From NCBI GenBank assembly GCA_011389895.1, contig JAABTN010000004.1, forward strand, positions 1-64,000: 64,000 nucleotides of DNA, read 5' to 3'. Positions within the stretch are counted from its first letter, which is position 1, and the number at the start of each line of letters is the position of its first letter. Of the stretch, positions 1 through 10,554 are shown piece after piece. The DNA is from Maritimibacter sp. (lineage in GTDB: Bacteria > Pseudomonadota > Alphaproteobacteria > Rhodobacterales > Rhodobacteraceae). The position numbers were made by a program, and so were the translations under genes. A model generated the notes under the pieces. That model searched no databases and had not been told where the DNA came from. It worked only from the letters and a program-made list of their open reading frames with translations.

Positions 1-554
1 GCCCGTTCCACGTGTTGGCCACCCAGAACCCGCTGGAGCAGGAGGGCACATATCCGCTGCCCGAGGCGCAGCTTGACCGTTTCCTGTTGCAGGTCGATGT
101 CGAATACCCCGACCGCGACGCCGAGCGTGACATCGTCCTTGCTACCACCGGGGCCGACGAAGCCGAGGCGGAGGTGGTTTTCAGCACCGAAGACCTGATC
201 GCCGCGCAGGCGCTGTTGCGCCGGATGCCGGTGGGCGAAGCGATTCTGGAAATGATCCTCGACGTCGTGCGCGCCTGCCGCCCGGACGACGACAGCGCCC
301 CTGATATCGTGCGCGACGCGGTCGCATGGGGGCCGGGGCCCCGGGCCGCGCAGGCATTGATGCTTCTGACCCGGGCGCGGGCCCTGATGGATGGCCGCCT
401 TGCCCCCGACGCCAGCGATGTCGTCGCGCTGGCAAAGCCGGTGCTCATTCACCGCATGGCGTTGTCCTACGCCGCCCGTGCGCGGGGCGATAGCCTGTCC
501 GGAATCATCGACGGTGTGGTCGAAGGGATCACGCCGAGAGAGGCCGCGGCTTGA
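1..554 (+). CDS. MoxR-family AAA+ ATPase, C-terminal part (5' truncated by window)
   Basis: ORF open to window edge; [25 protein letters not shown] is the typical MoxR sensor/arginine-finger segment; followed by DUF58 gene. Confidence 0.9.
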   Translation, partial: PFHVLATQNPLEQEGTYPLPEAQLDRFLLQVDVEYPDRDAERDIVLATTGADEAEAEVVFSTEDLIAAQALLRRMPVGEAILEMILDVVRACRPDDDSAPDIVRDAVAWGPGPRAAQALMLLTRARALMDGRLAPDASDVVALAKPVLIHRMALSYAARARGDSLSGIIDGVVEGITPREAAA

Positions 555-1423
555 GCCAAACCACCCCCCTGCGTCCGCGCGCCGAAAACCTTGCCGCGCC
601 GCTCCCCCCGCTTCTCGCTGCCGCCGAACAATTGGCGCGCGGCGTCGTGCTGGGGGAACATGGGCGCAGGCGACCGGGGGTCGGCGATGCCTTTTGGCAA
701 TACCGCCCTGCGCAACCCGGTGATCCGGCACGTTCGATCGACTGGCGACGGTCGGCGCGATCAGACACGCATTTCGTGGCCGAGAAGGAATGGCAAGCGG
801 CGCAATCGGTGGCCTTCTGGGTCGACCGGGGGCAGTCGATGCAATTCACTTCGGACAGCGGCCTGCCGACCAAATCCGGTCGCGCCGCTCTCATCACGCT
901 CGCCCTGTCGGTGCTCTTGGTGCGGGGCGGCGAGCGCGTGGGGCTGACCGACATGGGCGTGAGGCCGATGGGGGGCGAGGTCCAGCTGGGGCGCATGGCC
1001 GACGCGCTGGGTGAAGTGCGCCCGGCGGATTACGCCTCGCCCGACGTTTCGGTCCTGCCGCGTCATGCGCGGGCGGTCTTCGTCTCGGATTTCATGGCAG
1101 ACCCCGCCCCGGTCGAGGCGGCGCTGGCGACCGCCGCGGATCGCGGCGTCTCTGGTGTCCTGTTGCAAATCCTCGACCCGTCGGAAGAGGCGTTTCCCTT
1201 CGACGGGCGCACCGTGTTTCATTCGGTTGGCGGGACCATGGAGCATGAGACGCGCAAGGCCGGGGATTTGCGGGACCGCTATCTGGACCGGCTTCAGACC
1301 CGGAAAGATCGTCTCGCCCTCATCGCGCGGCGCACCGGCTGGCAATACCACTGCCACCATACCGACGCGCCCGCCCCGAAGGCGCTGCTTTGGGCCTTCG
1401 GTGCCTTGGAGGGCGCGCGCTGA
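551..1423 (+). CDS. DUF58 domain-containing protein
   Basis: [33 protein letters not shown] is the DUF58 signature; overlaps the MoxR stop (TTG start). Confidence 0.88.
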   Translation: MSQTTPLRPRAENLAAPLPPLLAAAEQLARGVVLGEHGRRRPGVGDAFWQYRPAQPGDPARSIDWRRSARSDTHFVAEKEWQAAQSVAFWVDRGQSMQFTSDSGLPTKSGRAALITLALSVLLVRGGERVGLTDMGVRPMGGEVQLGRMADALGEVRPADYASPDVSVLPRHARAVFVSDFMADPAPVEAALATAADRGVSGVLLQILDPSEEAFPFDGRTVFHSVGGTMEHETRKAGDLRDRYLDRLQTRKDRLALIARRTGWQYHCHHTDAPAPKALLWAFGALEGAR

Positions 1424-4215
1424 TGTTTGCTCTCGGCCCCATCGGTTTTGCCGCGCCATGGCTTCTGGCCGCGCTCATCGCGTTGCCGGTGCTCTGGATC
1501 ATCTTGCGTGCGATCCCGCCAGCGCCGATGCGCCGCGCCTTTCCAGGTGTCGCGCTGCTGCTGGGGTTGGAGGACGAGGACAGCGAAGCGGACCGCACGC
1601 CATGGTGGTTGTTGCTGCTCAGGATGCTGGCCATCGCGGCGATGATCTTCGGGTTCGCGGGTCCAGTGCTGAACCCCGATCCGGTGGCCGAGGGGCGTGG
1701 TCCGCTTCTGGTCCTTGTCGATGACAGCTACGGCGCGGCGCAGGATTGGCGCGCCCGGATCGACGCGGCAAGCCGCCGGGTCGAGGCGGCGGGGGCCGCC
1801 GGTCGGCGTGTGGCGCTTGTGCCTGTCTCGGCGCTGCCCGTGGAGGGCGGGCTACCCTTGCGCGCGGCTTCGGACGCGCGTGCGCGGCTTGACGGTCTGG
1901 TGCCCGAACCCTGGCCGGTCGACCACGGCGCGGTGATCGGCTGGCTCGACACCATCGAGGAGCCGGGGTTTCAGACACTTTGGGTGTCCGACGGGCTGGC
2001 CAGCGCAAGCCGGGCATCCTTGGCCGATGCGCTGCGCGCGCGCGGGCCGGTCACGGTGATGCAACCCCCGGCGGCGCGTCTTGGGCTTGCCCCGGCGCGG
2101 ATCGAGGACGGGATGATGGTGCTTATGGCCACCCGTAGCGTCACGGAGACCGCGCAGGAGATCGAGGTAACCGGGCAGGGCCCCGATCCGTCCGGTGTCG
2201 AGCGCGAATTGGCGCGCGCCACGCTTGCGTTCGAGCCGGGACAGGCAGAGACCGAGGTTTCGCTCTCGCTGCCGCCCGAGGTGCGCAACCGGATCGGCCG
2301 GTTCCAGATCGAGGGCGTGCGATCGGCGGCGGCGGTGACGCTGGCCGACGATACCCTGCGCCGTCGCAAGGTGGCGCTGATCGGGGGCGACAGTGAAGAG
2401 GCGTTGCAGCTTCTGTCGCCGCTTCATTACCTGCGCGAGGCGCTGGAACCCACGGCAGAGGTCATGGAAGGCACGCTGGGCGATCTTATTCAGGCCAGCC
2501 CCGATGTCATCGTGCTGGCAGACGTGGCCGCGCTTGCGCCCGGTGACAAGGATAACCTTGAAACATGGGTCGCCGAGGGCGGGTTGTTGTTGCGCTTTGC
2601 GGGCCCGCGTCTGGCCGCCGCCGATACCGGGCGCTCTGAGACCGACCCGCTTTTGCCGGTGCGCCTGCGCGTCGGTGGGCGGGACGTGGGCGGTGCGATG
2701 TCCTGGGGTGCGCCCCGCAAGCTCGCCCCCTTTCCCGAGGATTCGCCGTTCTACGGCCTCGACGTTCCCGAAGATGTCGAGGTCACGAGTCAGGTTCTTG
2801 CCGAACCCGGCCCGGAGCTGTCCGAACGCACTATTGCCGCGCTGGCCGATGGCACGCCGCTGGTCACCCGCAAGCCGTTGGCGGACGGGCAGGTGGTGTT
2901 GGTCCATGTGTCGGCCAACGCGGAATGGTCGACGCTGCCGCTCTCGGGCCTGTTCGTCCAGATGCTTGAGCGGCTGGCGGTTTCGACCCGCACCGCCACC
3001 CCCGAGGTCGGCGATCTCGAAGGCACGACATGGGTGCCCGAGACGCTTCTCGATGGTTTCGGCGCGCTGGACAGCGCGGGCGAACGGCCCGGCGTGGCCG
3101 GAACGCGGCTGGTGGATATCGTCGGCCCGGATCTTCCGCCGGGGCTCTATGCGTCGGGCGAACAGAGGGTCGCGGTCAACGTGCTGGGGCGCGATGACCT
3201 GCTGGAACCGGCGCGCTGGTCTGCCGGGCTGACGCCGGAATGGGCCGGTGCGCGCGAGGAAACCGATCTTGCCGGTTGGCTCCTGATGCTGGCGCTTGCG
3301 GCCTTGGCGGTCGATGTGATCGCTTCGCTTGCCCTGTCGGGTCGGCTGGCGCGGGCCGGGGCTGCCGGAAAGCGCGCGGCGCGGGCGGCCCCCGTGATCA
3401 TCGCGGCGCTGCTGATCGCGCCCGACCGCCTGCAGGCGCAGGACGAGGGCGACACGGCGCAGACATTGGCGCAAATGGCCGGGCGCGTGACGCTCGCCTA
3501 CGTTTCGACCGGCACGCCGGGGATCGACGACGTGTCCGAAGCCGGGCTTCTGGGCCTGAGCCAGCAATTGTTCGCCCGCACGTCGGTCGAACCGGCGGAA
3601 CCGGCGGGCATCGACATTGAAACCGATGAGCTGGCTGTCTACCCCCTGCTTTACTGGCCGGTGACCGAAGACCAGCCCGCCCCGTCCTCGCAAGCCTATG
3701 CCAAGCTCAATGCCTACCTGCGCGGGGGCGGGATGATCGTGTTCGACACGCGCGATGGCGATGTGTCGGGGTTCGGCTCCGGGGCCACGGGCGAAGGCCA
3801 ACGCCTGCGCGCGCTGGCGCGTCCGCTCGACATCCCGCCGCTTGAACCGGTGCCCAACGACCACGTGCTGACCCGGACCTTCTACCTTCTGGCCGATTTC
3901 CCGGGCCGCTACGGCGGCCAGGCGGTCTGGGTCGAGGCCAGCCCGCCGGATGCCGAACGCGCCGAAGGCATGCCGTTTCGAAACCTCAACGACGGGGTGA
4001 CGCCGGTGATCATCGGCGGCAATGACTGGGCCAGCGCCTGGGCGGTGAATGACAACGGGTCACCGATGTTTCCCGTGGGCCGGGGCTTTGCCGGGGAACG
4101 GCAGCGCGAGATGGCCTATCGCTTCGGCGTGAACCTCGTGATGCATGTGCTGACCGGCAACTACAAATCCGATCAGGTCCATGTGCCTGCGCTTCTGGAA
4201 AGGATCGGGAATTGA
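1423..4215 (+). CDS. BatA-like N-terminal membrane domain / DUF4159 C-terminal domain protein
   Basis: N-terminal FAAPWLLAALIALPVLWIILRAIPP; C-terminal LLYWPVTEDQP..GGGMIVFDTRDGD (DUF4159-like); in MoxR-DUF58 cluster. Confidence 0.8.
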   Translation: MFALGPIGFAAPWLLAALIALPVLWIILRAIPPAPMRRAFPGVALLLGLEDEDSEADRTPWWLLLLRMLAIAAMIFGFAGPVLNPDPVAEGRGPLLVLVDDSYGAAQDWRARIDAASRRVEAAGAAGRRVALVPVSALPVEGGLPLRAASDARARLDGLVPEPWPVDHGAVIGWLDTIEEPGFQTLWVSDGLASASRASLADALRARGPVTVMQPPAARLGLAPARIEDGMMVLMATRSVTETAQEIEVTGQGPDPSGVERELARATLAFEPGQAETEVSLSLPPEVRNRIGRFQIEGVRSAAAVTLADDTLRRRKVALIGGDSEEALQLLSPLHYLREALEPTAEVMEGTLGDLIQASPDVIVLADVAALAPGDKDNLETWVAEGGLLLRFAGPRLAAADTGRSETDPLLPVRLRVGGRDVGGAMSWGAPRKLAPFPEDSPFYGLDVPEDVEVTSQVLAEPGPELSERTIAALADGTPLVTRKPLADGQVVLVHVSANAEWSTLPLSGLFVQMLERLAVSTRTATPEVGDLEGTTWVPETLLDGFGALDSAGERPGVAGTRLVDIVGPDLPPGLYASGEQRVAVNVLGRDDLLEPARWSAGLTPEWAGAREETDLAGWLLMLALAALAVDVIASLALSGRLARAGAAGKRAARAAPVIIAALLIAPDRLQAQDEGDTAQTLAQMAGRVTLAYVSTGTPGIDDVSEAGLLGLSQQLFARTSVEPAEPAGIDIETDELAVYPLLYWPVTEDQPAPSSQAYAKLNAYLRGGGMIVFDTRDGDVSGFGSGATGEGQRLRALARPLDIPPLEPVPNDHVLTRTFYLLADFPGRYGGQAVWVEASPPDAERAEGMPFRNLNDGVTPVIIGGNDWASAWAVNDNGSPMFPVGRGFAGERQREMAYRFGVNLVMHVLTGNYKSDQVHVPALLERIGN

Positions 4216-6275
4216 ACGCCTCCAACATCATCTTCGACCCCGCCTTCGATTGGCCCGTGATCTGGGGGGCCGGGGCGGTGATCGCCGCGCTCCTGATCCT
4301 CGCCGTCTGGCGGGGTCTGAAGGGATGGGCGCTGCGCACGCTTGGGGCCGCGGCGCTTTTGACGGCGCTTGCCGGCCCGTCGCTTCAGATCGAAGATCGT
4401 GCGCCGGAGGGCGATATCCTCTTGGCCGTCGTGGACGAAAGCGCGTCGCAGGGCCTGTCTGACCGGGGAGCGCAATCTGAGGCCGCGCTTGAGGCGCTTC
4501 GCGCGCGGGTCGCGGGGACCGAGGGGCTGGAATTGCGGGTCACCCGGATGGGAGATGGTGAGGATAATCGCGGATCGCTTCTGATGACCGCGCTGGGCGA
4601 TGCCTTGGCGGAATTGCCGCGCGACAGGGTGGCCGGGATGGTCCTGATCTCGGACGGGCGGTTGCATGATGTCGAGATGGCGCCAGAATTGCCCGCGCCC
4701 CTGCACCTGATGCAGACCGGCAAACCCGACGATTGGGACCGGCGGCTGACGATCACCAATGCGCCCGCCTTCGGTATTCTCGACGAGGAACAGGAAATCC
4801 GCCTTCGGGTGGATGACATGGGGGCGGCCCCGGCGACCGAAAGCGTGCCCTTGACCATTGCCATCGACGGGGGCGAGCCCGAGACATACACCGTGCCGGT
4901 GGGGCGTGAATTGGCCCTGCCGATCACCCTGTCCCACGGCGGGCAGAACGTGATCCAGTTTACCATACCGGTCGAGGATGGCGAATTGACCGACCGCAAC
5001 AATGCCGCCGTGGTCAACATGAACGGCGTGCGCGACCGGCTTCGCGTGCTTTTGGTGTCCGGTGTGCCGCATCCGGGCACGCGGACTTGGCGCAATCTTC
5101 TTAAATCAGACAGCGCGGTGGATCTTGTCCATTTCACCATCCTGCGCCCGCCGGAGAAGCAAGACGGGGTGCCGGTGAACGAATTGTCCCTGATCGCCTT
5201 CCCGACACAGGAGCTGTTCATGGAAAAGATCGACGAGTTCGATCTGATCATCTTCGACCGCTACAAGCTCAGGGGTATTCTGCCCGCAAGCTACTTGGGC
5301 TCGGTGCGCGATTATATCGACCGGGGCGGGGCGGTGCTGGTCGCGGCAGGCCCCGATCTTGCCACCGCGCAGAGCCTTGCCCGCTCGCCCTTGGGCGACA
5401 TGCTGCCCGCCGCGCCGACCGCGCGGGTTCTTGAGCGCGGATTTTTGCCCGAGATCACCGAGCTGGGCACACGCCACCCCGTCACGCGCGGGCTGAAGGA
5501 ATTTGCGCCCGAGGACGGTTGGGGCCGCTGGATGCGGTTGATCGAAATGGATGAAACCGCTGGCATGACCGTGATGAGCGGGCTGGATGACAGGCCGCTC
5601 CTGACGCTTGATCGGGTGGGCGAGGGGCGCGTGGCCCTGTTGTCGTCCGATCATGCCTGGCTCTGGGACCGTGGGTTCGAGGGCGGCGGTCCGCAGTTGG
5701 AGCTTTTGCGCCGCCTTGCCCATTGGATGATGAAAGAACCGGAGCTTGAAGAAGAGGCGCTGACCGCCAGCGCCGTGGGGAGCACGGTCACCGTGACCCG
5801 GCGCACCATGGAAGAAGGCGCGCGTGCGCTGACCGTGACCCGGCCCGACGGAACCGAGGAAGACATGCCGATGGAAGAGGTCGCGCCGGGGCTGTTCCGG
5901 TCCGAGTTTGCCACCGGCGAGGTCGGGTTGTTTCGCCTGTCAGAAGGGGATCAGCAGGCGGTGGTTGCGGTCGGCCCCACGTCACCCCGCGAGTTCGAGC
6001 AAACCATCGCAAGCGCCGAGGATCTGACCCCTGTCATGGCCCCGATGCGCGGTGGCGCGGCGGTGATCGACGAGGGCACGCCGGGCCTGCGCGCGGTGCG
6101 GGCGGGGCAGGCGGCGATCGGGCGCGGATGGATCGGCTTCACGCCGCGCGGCGCATATGTGGTCGAAAACCTGCGCGTCGTGCCGCTGGCCCCGGCCTGG
6201 CTCATGCTCTTGATCGCGGCGGGTTTTGCCGTGGCAGCCTGGCTGATCGAAGGGCGCGCCCGGCGGCGGTTGTGA
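4212..6275 (+). CDS. Large membrane-anchored protein with glutamine-amidotransferase-like domain, MoxR cluster
   Basis: N- and C-terminal TM segments; LRVLLVSGVPHPGTRTWRNLLKSDSAVDLVHFTILR; overlaps upstream stop. Confidence 0.75.
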   Translation: MNASNIIFDPAFDWPVIWGAGAVIAALLILAVWRGLKGWALRTLGAAALLTALAGPSLQIEDRAPEGDILLAVVDESASQGLSDRGAQSEAALEALRARVAGTEGLELRVTRMGDGEDNRGSLLMTALGDALAELPRDRVAGMVLISDGRLHDVEMAPELPAPLHLMQTGKPDDWDRRLTITNAPAFGILDEEQEIRLRVDDMGAAPATESVPLTIAIDGGEPETYTVPVGRELALPITLSHGGQNVIQFTIPVEDGELTDRNNAAVVNMNGVRDRLRVLLVSGVPHPGTRTWRNLLKSDSAVDLVHFTILRPPEKQDGVPVNELSLIAFPTQELFMEKIDEFDLIIFDRYKLRGILPASYLGSVRDYIDRGGAVLVAAGPDLATAQSLARSPLGDMLPAAPTARVLERGFLPEITELGTRHPVTRGLKEFAPEDGWGRWMRLIEMDETAGMTVMSGLDDRPLLTLDRVGEGRVALLSSDHAWLWDRGFEGGGPQLELLRRLAHWMMKEPELEEEALTASAVGSTVTVTRRTMEEGARALTVTRPDGTEEDMPMEEVAPGLFRSEFATGEVGLFRLSEGDQQAVVAVGPTSPREFEQTIASAEDLTPVMAPMRGGAAVIDEGTPGLRAVRAGQAAIGRGWIGFTPRGAYVVENLRVVPLAPAWLMLLIAAGFAVAAWLIEGRARRRL

Positions 6276-6344
6276 GCCGCTGGTGACCCGGCCCAAGGTC
6301 GCTCGGGTGACATGGGGCCCTGGACGCCCCATATGTTGCCTGCG

Positions 6345-7157
6345 ATGACTGAGCCCCAGACCCTGTCCCCGACACCTGCCCGGAAAAACACCGAGCTTCG
6401 CCGGTTCGTCCGCGCCCGTTTCGGGCTGCGGGGGACGTGGGATTTGCACCGGGCCGCGTTGGGTTTCGATATCCTGCGCGCGCCCGTGAACCTGATCCTC
6501 GCCCCGTTGTTCTTGGTGATGAAGCTGGCGGGGGTCGCGCTGCGGGGTGTCGGCGCGCGGCGCGTGGGCGGCTGGATGCTGTCACGCGACATCTTCCTGC
6601 AGACCGCCGTGTCACGGCGCGTGGCAGGCGATGTGGAGGCGCTTTTGAAGCAGCTTGTGCCGGATGCGCCCGAGACGGTGCGCGACAGGGCCATCGCGGA
6701 TTACGTGAGTACGCGGGGGGCTGTTGCCGAGATTGCCACCATGTTGGTCTTCCTGACCCTTGGCTGGGGTGCCTTCCACATGGCCACGCCGGGGGTCGTA
6801 TCGCTCGTCGGCCCCGTTGCCGAGCTTCGGGCGTTTCAGCAGGCGGTCGAGGCCTTCCCGCTGGGCCGAACGCTGGGCCAGACTTGGTATACCGTGTTTC
6901 CAGCCCGCTTCGGGGTGGCCGATCTCTTCCTGACTGGGGCCGTGCTCGCAGTCGCCGCGTCGCTTGTCACGACCTTTGCGGGGCTGATCGCGGACCCGGT
7001 GCAGGTGGTGACAGGCAGCCATCGCCGAAGGCTTGTCCGTCTTGTCGCCCGGATTGAAACGGCCAGGCCCGGCGCAGGGCTTGAGCGTGAACATATCGCC
7101 GCACGGGTCGGGGATATCACGGACACTTTGGTCACGCTCTGGCGCAGCTTTCGGTAG
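6345..7157 (+). CDS. Hypothetical membrane protein (DUF6635-like)
   Basis: ORF 6312..7157 with internal start MTEPQTLSPTPARKN; several hydrophobic segments. Confidence 0.6.
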   Translation: MTEPQTLSPTPARKNTELRRFVRARFGLRGTWDLHRAALGFDILRAPVNLILAPLFLVMKLAGVALRGVGARRVGGWMLSRDIFLQTAVSRRVAGDVEALLKQLVPDAPETVRDRAIADYVSTRGAVAEIATMLVFLTLGWGAFHMATPGVVSLVGPVAELRAFQQAVEAFPLGRTLGQTWYTVFPARFGVADLFLTGAVLAVAASLVTTFAGLIADPVQVVTGSHRRRLVRLVARIETARPGAGLEREHIAARVGDITDTLVTLWRSFR

Positions 7158-7195
7158 TCACGCCGCCGATGATCGCGACCTGCTTGCCGAGATGA

Positions 7196-7855
7196 TCATT
7201 TCGCCCGGTGCCGGGTTGGGCCGTGACCCGAGCATGACCCGCCGGCGTTGGTCCAGTCGCGCGTCATGCGGTCCGACGACAGGCCGGTCTCGGCCTCTTG
7301 CGCGCTCACGATCAGATGAGGGGTTGAGGGGGCATGGTTGACGATCGTGCCCGCGTGGACCGGGTGCGTCGCCTCCGCGCCCTCGGGGACAATCCCGACC
7401 GTCTCGGCAGGCAAACCCCAAAGCCGCCCTGTTCCGTCCGACCCTTGCAAGAGCCATGGCCCCACGCCCAAACCAGCCTCACGCAGGGCGATGCCCCGCA
7501 CGAAGGCGGGTTCGGCAAGACGGCTGTCGCGCGTCAACGGGCGCGCCTGCCGACCGTCATGCCAGCGCCAGCTTCCCAGACCGCACAGGTCCATGTCGCC
7601 CGCCCCATCCAGCCGTGCGATCACCATCAGCCGCCGGATGAGACCAGAGACCTGCGCCTCCATCCGAAGCGGCACGGGGGCCGTGCCGGGCCGGTCGGGC
7701 AGATCGAGGATCGGCGCATGGGTCATCACCACCAACGCTGCCTCCGCACCTTGCCGCGCCATGAATTGGCGCAGGCTTTCGCCCAAGGGAAAATAGCCGT
7801 CGAGAATATCCTCGACCACCTGTCCGGCAACGGTTGAGGACCGAGCGTTGGCCAT
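7196..7855 (-). CDS. Hypothetical protein, last gene of GS-like/Rieske cluster
   Basis: Start 1 bp after the stop of the GS-like gene on the same strand; no family recognised. Confidence 0.5.
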   Translation of the reverse strand: MANARSSTVAGQVVEDILDGYFPLGESLRQFMARQGAEAALVVMTHAPILDLPDRPGTAPVPLRMEAQVSGLIRRLMVIARLDGAGDMDLCGLGSWRWHDGRQARPLTRDSRLAEPAFVRGIALREAGLGVGPWLLQGSDGTGRLWGLPAETVGIVPEGAEATHPVHAGTIVNHAPSTPHLIVSAQEAETGLSSDRMTRDWTNAGGSCSGHGPTRHRAK

Positions 7856-7856
7856 C

Positions 7857-9320
7857 CTAGAACAGGTTGAAATACTCGGTCTGTTCCCAGTCCGAGACAG
7901 TCATCAGGTAACGTTGCCACTCGGCGCGCTTGAGATGGGTGAGGTAGCGCACGAAATACGGGCCAAGCGCGTCGTTAAACAGCGTGCTTTCCTCGAACGC
8001 CTCGATCGCGGCGATGAGGCTGGGCGGCAAGAGCGCCTGATCCGTGCCATAGGGGGTGGCGGTCGGCGGCGGTGCCTTTGCCTTGCGCGAAAGCCCGTCC
8101 AGACCGGCGATGATCTGTGCGGCCAGTGCGTAATAGGGGTTCGCGGTCGTGTCGGCCACCCGGTTCTCGACCCGCGACGCGGGATCGTCTGCATAGAGCA
8201 GCGCCCGCAACATCGCGCCCCGGTTGTCGGTGCCCCATTGCACCCGGTTCGGGGCAAGCTGAAACTCTGTAAACCGCTTGTAGCCGTTGACGGTGGGGTT
8301 GGTCATCAGGCAGCAGGCCGCAGCATGATCCAGAAGCCCGGCCACCCAATGTGACGCGGTGTCGGTCAGCGTGCCATCCTCGGTCGGCATGAAGACGTTC
8401 GCGCCGGTGTCGTCGCAGACCAGCGACTGGTGGATATGCCACCCGTTCGCGGCGGAATTCGCAACCCGCGGCTTGGCCATGAAGCTCGCATGAAGCCCCT
8501 CGGCCTGGCAGACTTCTTTCACCATGGTGCGAAACAGGACGAACCGGTCGGCCTGGGTCAGGGGGTCGCTGGCGTCAAAGGTGAACTCGAACTGGCTCGG
8601 CCCCATCTCGATCTCCATCGAGCGTGGCGAAAGCCCCATCGCCTCGGCATGACGGCGCAAGGTGTCGAGAAGCCCCTCGACCTCGCCATACCGGGTTTCC
8701 GACAGGTAGGACCAGCCTTGGGTCAGGTTGCGGGTGCGCATCGCGGCAGGGGGGAAAGTGGCCTGCTCATGCTCCAGCGCGTCGTCCTCGATGGCAAACA
8801 CCTGGAACTCGACTTCGAGCCCCATGACAGCCGACAACGCGGCCCCGGACAGATGGTCGATGGCCCGGCGCAACACCTCGCGGGACGAGATGGTGACGGA
8901 TCTGCCCGTGGTATGGGCGAGATCGCACATCAGGATCGCGGAATGGGGCGACCATGGAAGGGGGGTCAGGCAATCGGGGTCGGGCACGAGCAATATGTCG
9001 CCCGCACCCGTAAGCGGCCTGCCATCCAGCGTCATGTTGCCGTCCCAGATGTCGAACACGGTGCGGTTCGCGGTGTCCTTCAACAACACCGTGGACGGAA
9101 CCGAGAGACCCGAGGCAAAGATCGACGCCAAGGTGCGGGCGGTGACATTCTTGCCCCGGAGCAAGCCGTGCTGATCGGGAAAGACCACGCGGATGGTTTC
9201 AAGCCCGCTCGCTTCGACCTCGGCGACGACTTCGGCGGCGCGTGCCACCTGTGCGGGGGACAAGAGCCCGCGCTTGGCGAGCTTTCCGGCTGCGATCCGG
9301 TCGGAAATGGTTTGTGACAT
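7857..9320 (-). CDS. Glutamine synthetase family protein (gamma-glutamyl ligase-like)
   Basis: Start MSQTISDRIAAGK at 9320; GLEVEFQVFAIE, GPSQFEFTFD, NGWHIHQSL, NPTVNGYKRF motifs. Confidence 0.88.
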   Translation of the reverse strand: MSQTISDRIAAGKLAKRGLLSPAQVARAAEVVAEVEASGLETIRVVFPDQHGLLRGKNVTARTLASIFASGLSVPSTVLLKDTANRTVFDIWDGNMTLDGRPLTGAGDILLVPDPDCLTPLPWSPHSAILMCDLAHTTGRSVTISSREVLRRAIDHLSGAALSAVMGLEVEFQVFAIEDDALEHEQATFPPAAMRTRNLTQGWSYLSETRYGEVEGLLDTLRRHAEAMGLSPRSMEIEMGPSQFEFTFDASDPLTQADRFVLFRTMVKEVCQAEGLHASFMAKPRVANSAANGWHIHQSLVCDDTGANVFMPTEDGTLTDTASHWVAGLLDHAAACCLMTNPTVNGYKRFTEFQLAPNRVQWGTDNRGAMLRALLYADDPASRVENRVADTTANPYYALAAQIIAGLDGLSRKAKAPPPTATPYGTDQALLPPSLIAAIEAFEESTLFNDALGPYFVRYLTHLKRAEWQRYLMTVSDWEQTEYFNLF

Positions 9321-9327
9321 GGAGAGA

Positions 9328-10554
9328 TTACACCGTTGCGTCCCAGGGACAGGCAGCGCGCCGGTCGAGATCGGCCATATGGCTCGCCTCGCGCCAGTCA
9401 TCGCTCTGCGCGATTGCATCGTTGGACAGCGGGCCGCACATCGCGGCGGTGTCGCCGGTGTCCTGCATCAAGAGGGTCTCGTCGGTGCCGTCCTCGATCG
9501 CGCTCATGGCATGGCGCAACATGCGGCGGTAGCGGATGATCGCCACGTCGGACCGGCCCAGATGCTCTTGCGTCCGGTCCTGTATGCGCCCCATGCCCTC
9601 GACCGCCCATTGGTCATGCACGTTGATGTCCAGCCCCATGCCGGTATAGGTCAACGCCGCCTGTTCCGCCGGGTCATAGTGGTAATCGTTATGGCGGTTC
9701 TTGAGCGGCGCGTAATCCGGCAGCCGGTGCTCTTTCAACCGCTGCTCGCGCATCAGCGTCTTGTTCACCGGCTTGTCGAAGCTGGTGAAGATGGTGAACC
9801 AGTAACAGGTCTCGTCATCCACCGGGACATGCCATTGTGTGATGGTCATTTCGCGCGACATGGGGATGCAGATCGCATCGGGGAAAATCTGGTTGGTGAC
9901 CCGCACATGCGTGCGCCCGTCTTCCATGTGGCGCAGCGCGGTGATCTTCAGCCCGTAGTCGGTTTCGTCCACCTGGATGTCCGGGCGCGGGTAGTCGCGC
10001 AGAAGCTTGGTCATCGGGATCTCGGTCGACCCGGCCTTGTCGCGAAACTGCTTGCCATAGCCGTCATCCGGGTCGTCGTCTTCGAGGAAGCGGTGCAGGA
10101 ACGAGGCATGCGCCGGGTCGATCCCGATTTCCAGGGCCTGGAGCCAATTGCACTCCCACAACCCCTTGAAGGCAAAGACGTGGCTGTCGGGTGCGCGGAA
10201 GCAGTCGAAGTTCGGAAAGGCGGGCGGCGTGCCGGTGCCGAGATAGGCAAAGATCGCGCCGGCGCGTATCTCGACCGGGTAGCGCGGGCCATCCGGGTCG
10301 ATCTCGATATCATCGGAGGCCGGGTAATGCGTGGGCGTCTCGTTCGCCGCGGCGCGCCGGGTGACAAGCTGCAACGCCCCTTCGTCATCGCGCACAAGCG
10401 CCAGCCGTTCGCCCAAGAGGTTCACGGGAACGCGCGCCCCGTGGTCAAGCTCATCGACCAGCGCCGCAGGTTGCCAGTAGCGCCGCAACACGGCCCCCGC
10501 CGGGGTGTCCGGGCCGATCCGCGTGATCCGTTGATTGAGCTGATCGCTGATCAT
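9328..10554 (-). CDS. Rieske oxygenase alpha-like protein: catalytic domain with degenerate Rieske region
   Basis: CNWLQALEIGIDPAHASFLHR mononuclear-iron motif as in phthalate-dioxygenase-like proteins; no CxH...CxxH in the ORF. Confidence 0.82.
   Translation of the reverse strand: MISDQLNQRITRIGPDTPAGAVLRRYWQPAALVDELDHGARVPVNLLGERLALVRDDEGALQLVTRRAAANETPTHYPASDDIEIDPDGPRYPVEIRAGAIFAYLGTGTPPAFPNFDCFRAPDSHVFAFKGLWECNWLQALEIGIDPAHASFLHRFLEDDDPDDGYGKQFRDKAGSTEIPMTKLLRDYPRPDIQVDETDYGLKITALRHMEDGRTHVRVTNQIFPDAICIPMSREMTITQWHVPVDDETCYWFTIFTSFDKPVNKTLMREQRLKEHRLPDYAPLKNRHNDYHYDPAEQAALTYTGMGLDINVHDQWAVEGMGRIQDRTQEHLGRSDVAIIRYRRMLRHAMSAIEDGTDETLLMQDTGDTAAMCGPLSNDAIAQSDDWREASHMADLDRRAACPWDATV

Noticed and set aside
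1852-3864. 670-aa minus-strand ORF
   Set aside because: Antisense to the BatA/DUF4159 gene; low-complexity Arg/Gly/His-rich product typical of shadow ORFs in high-GC DNA.
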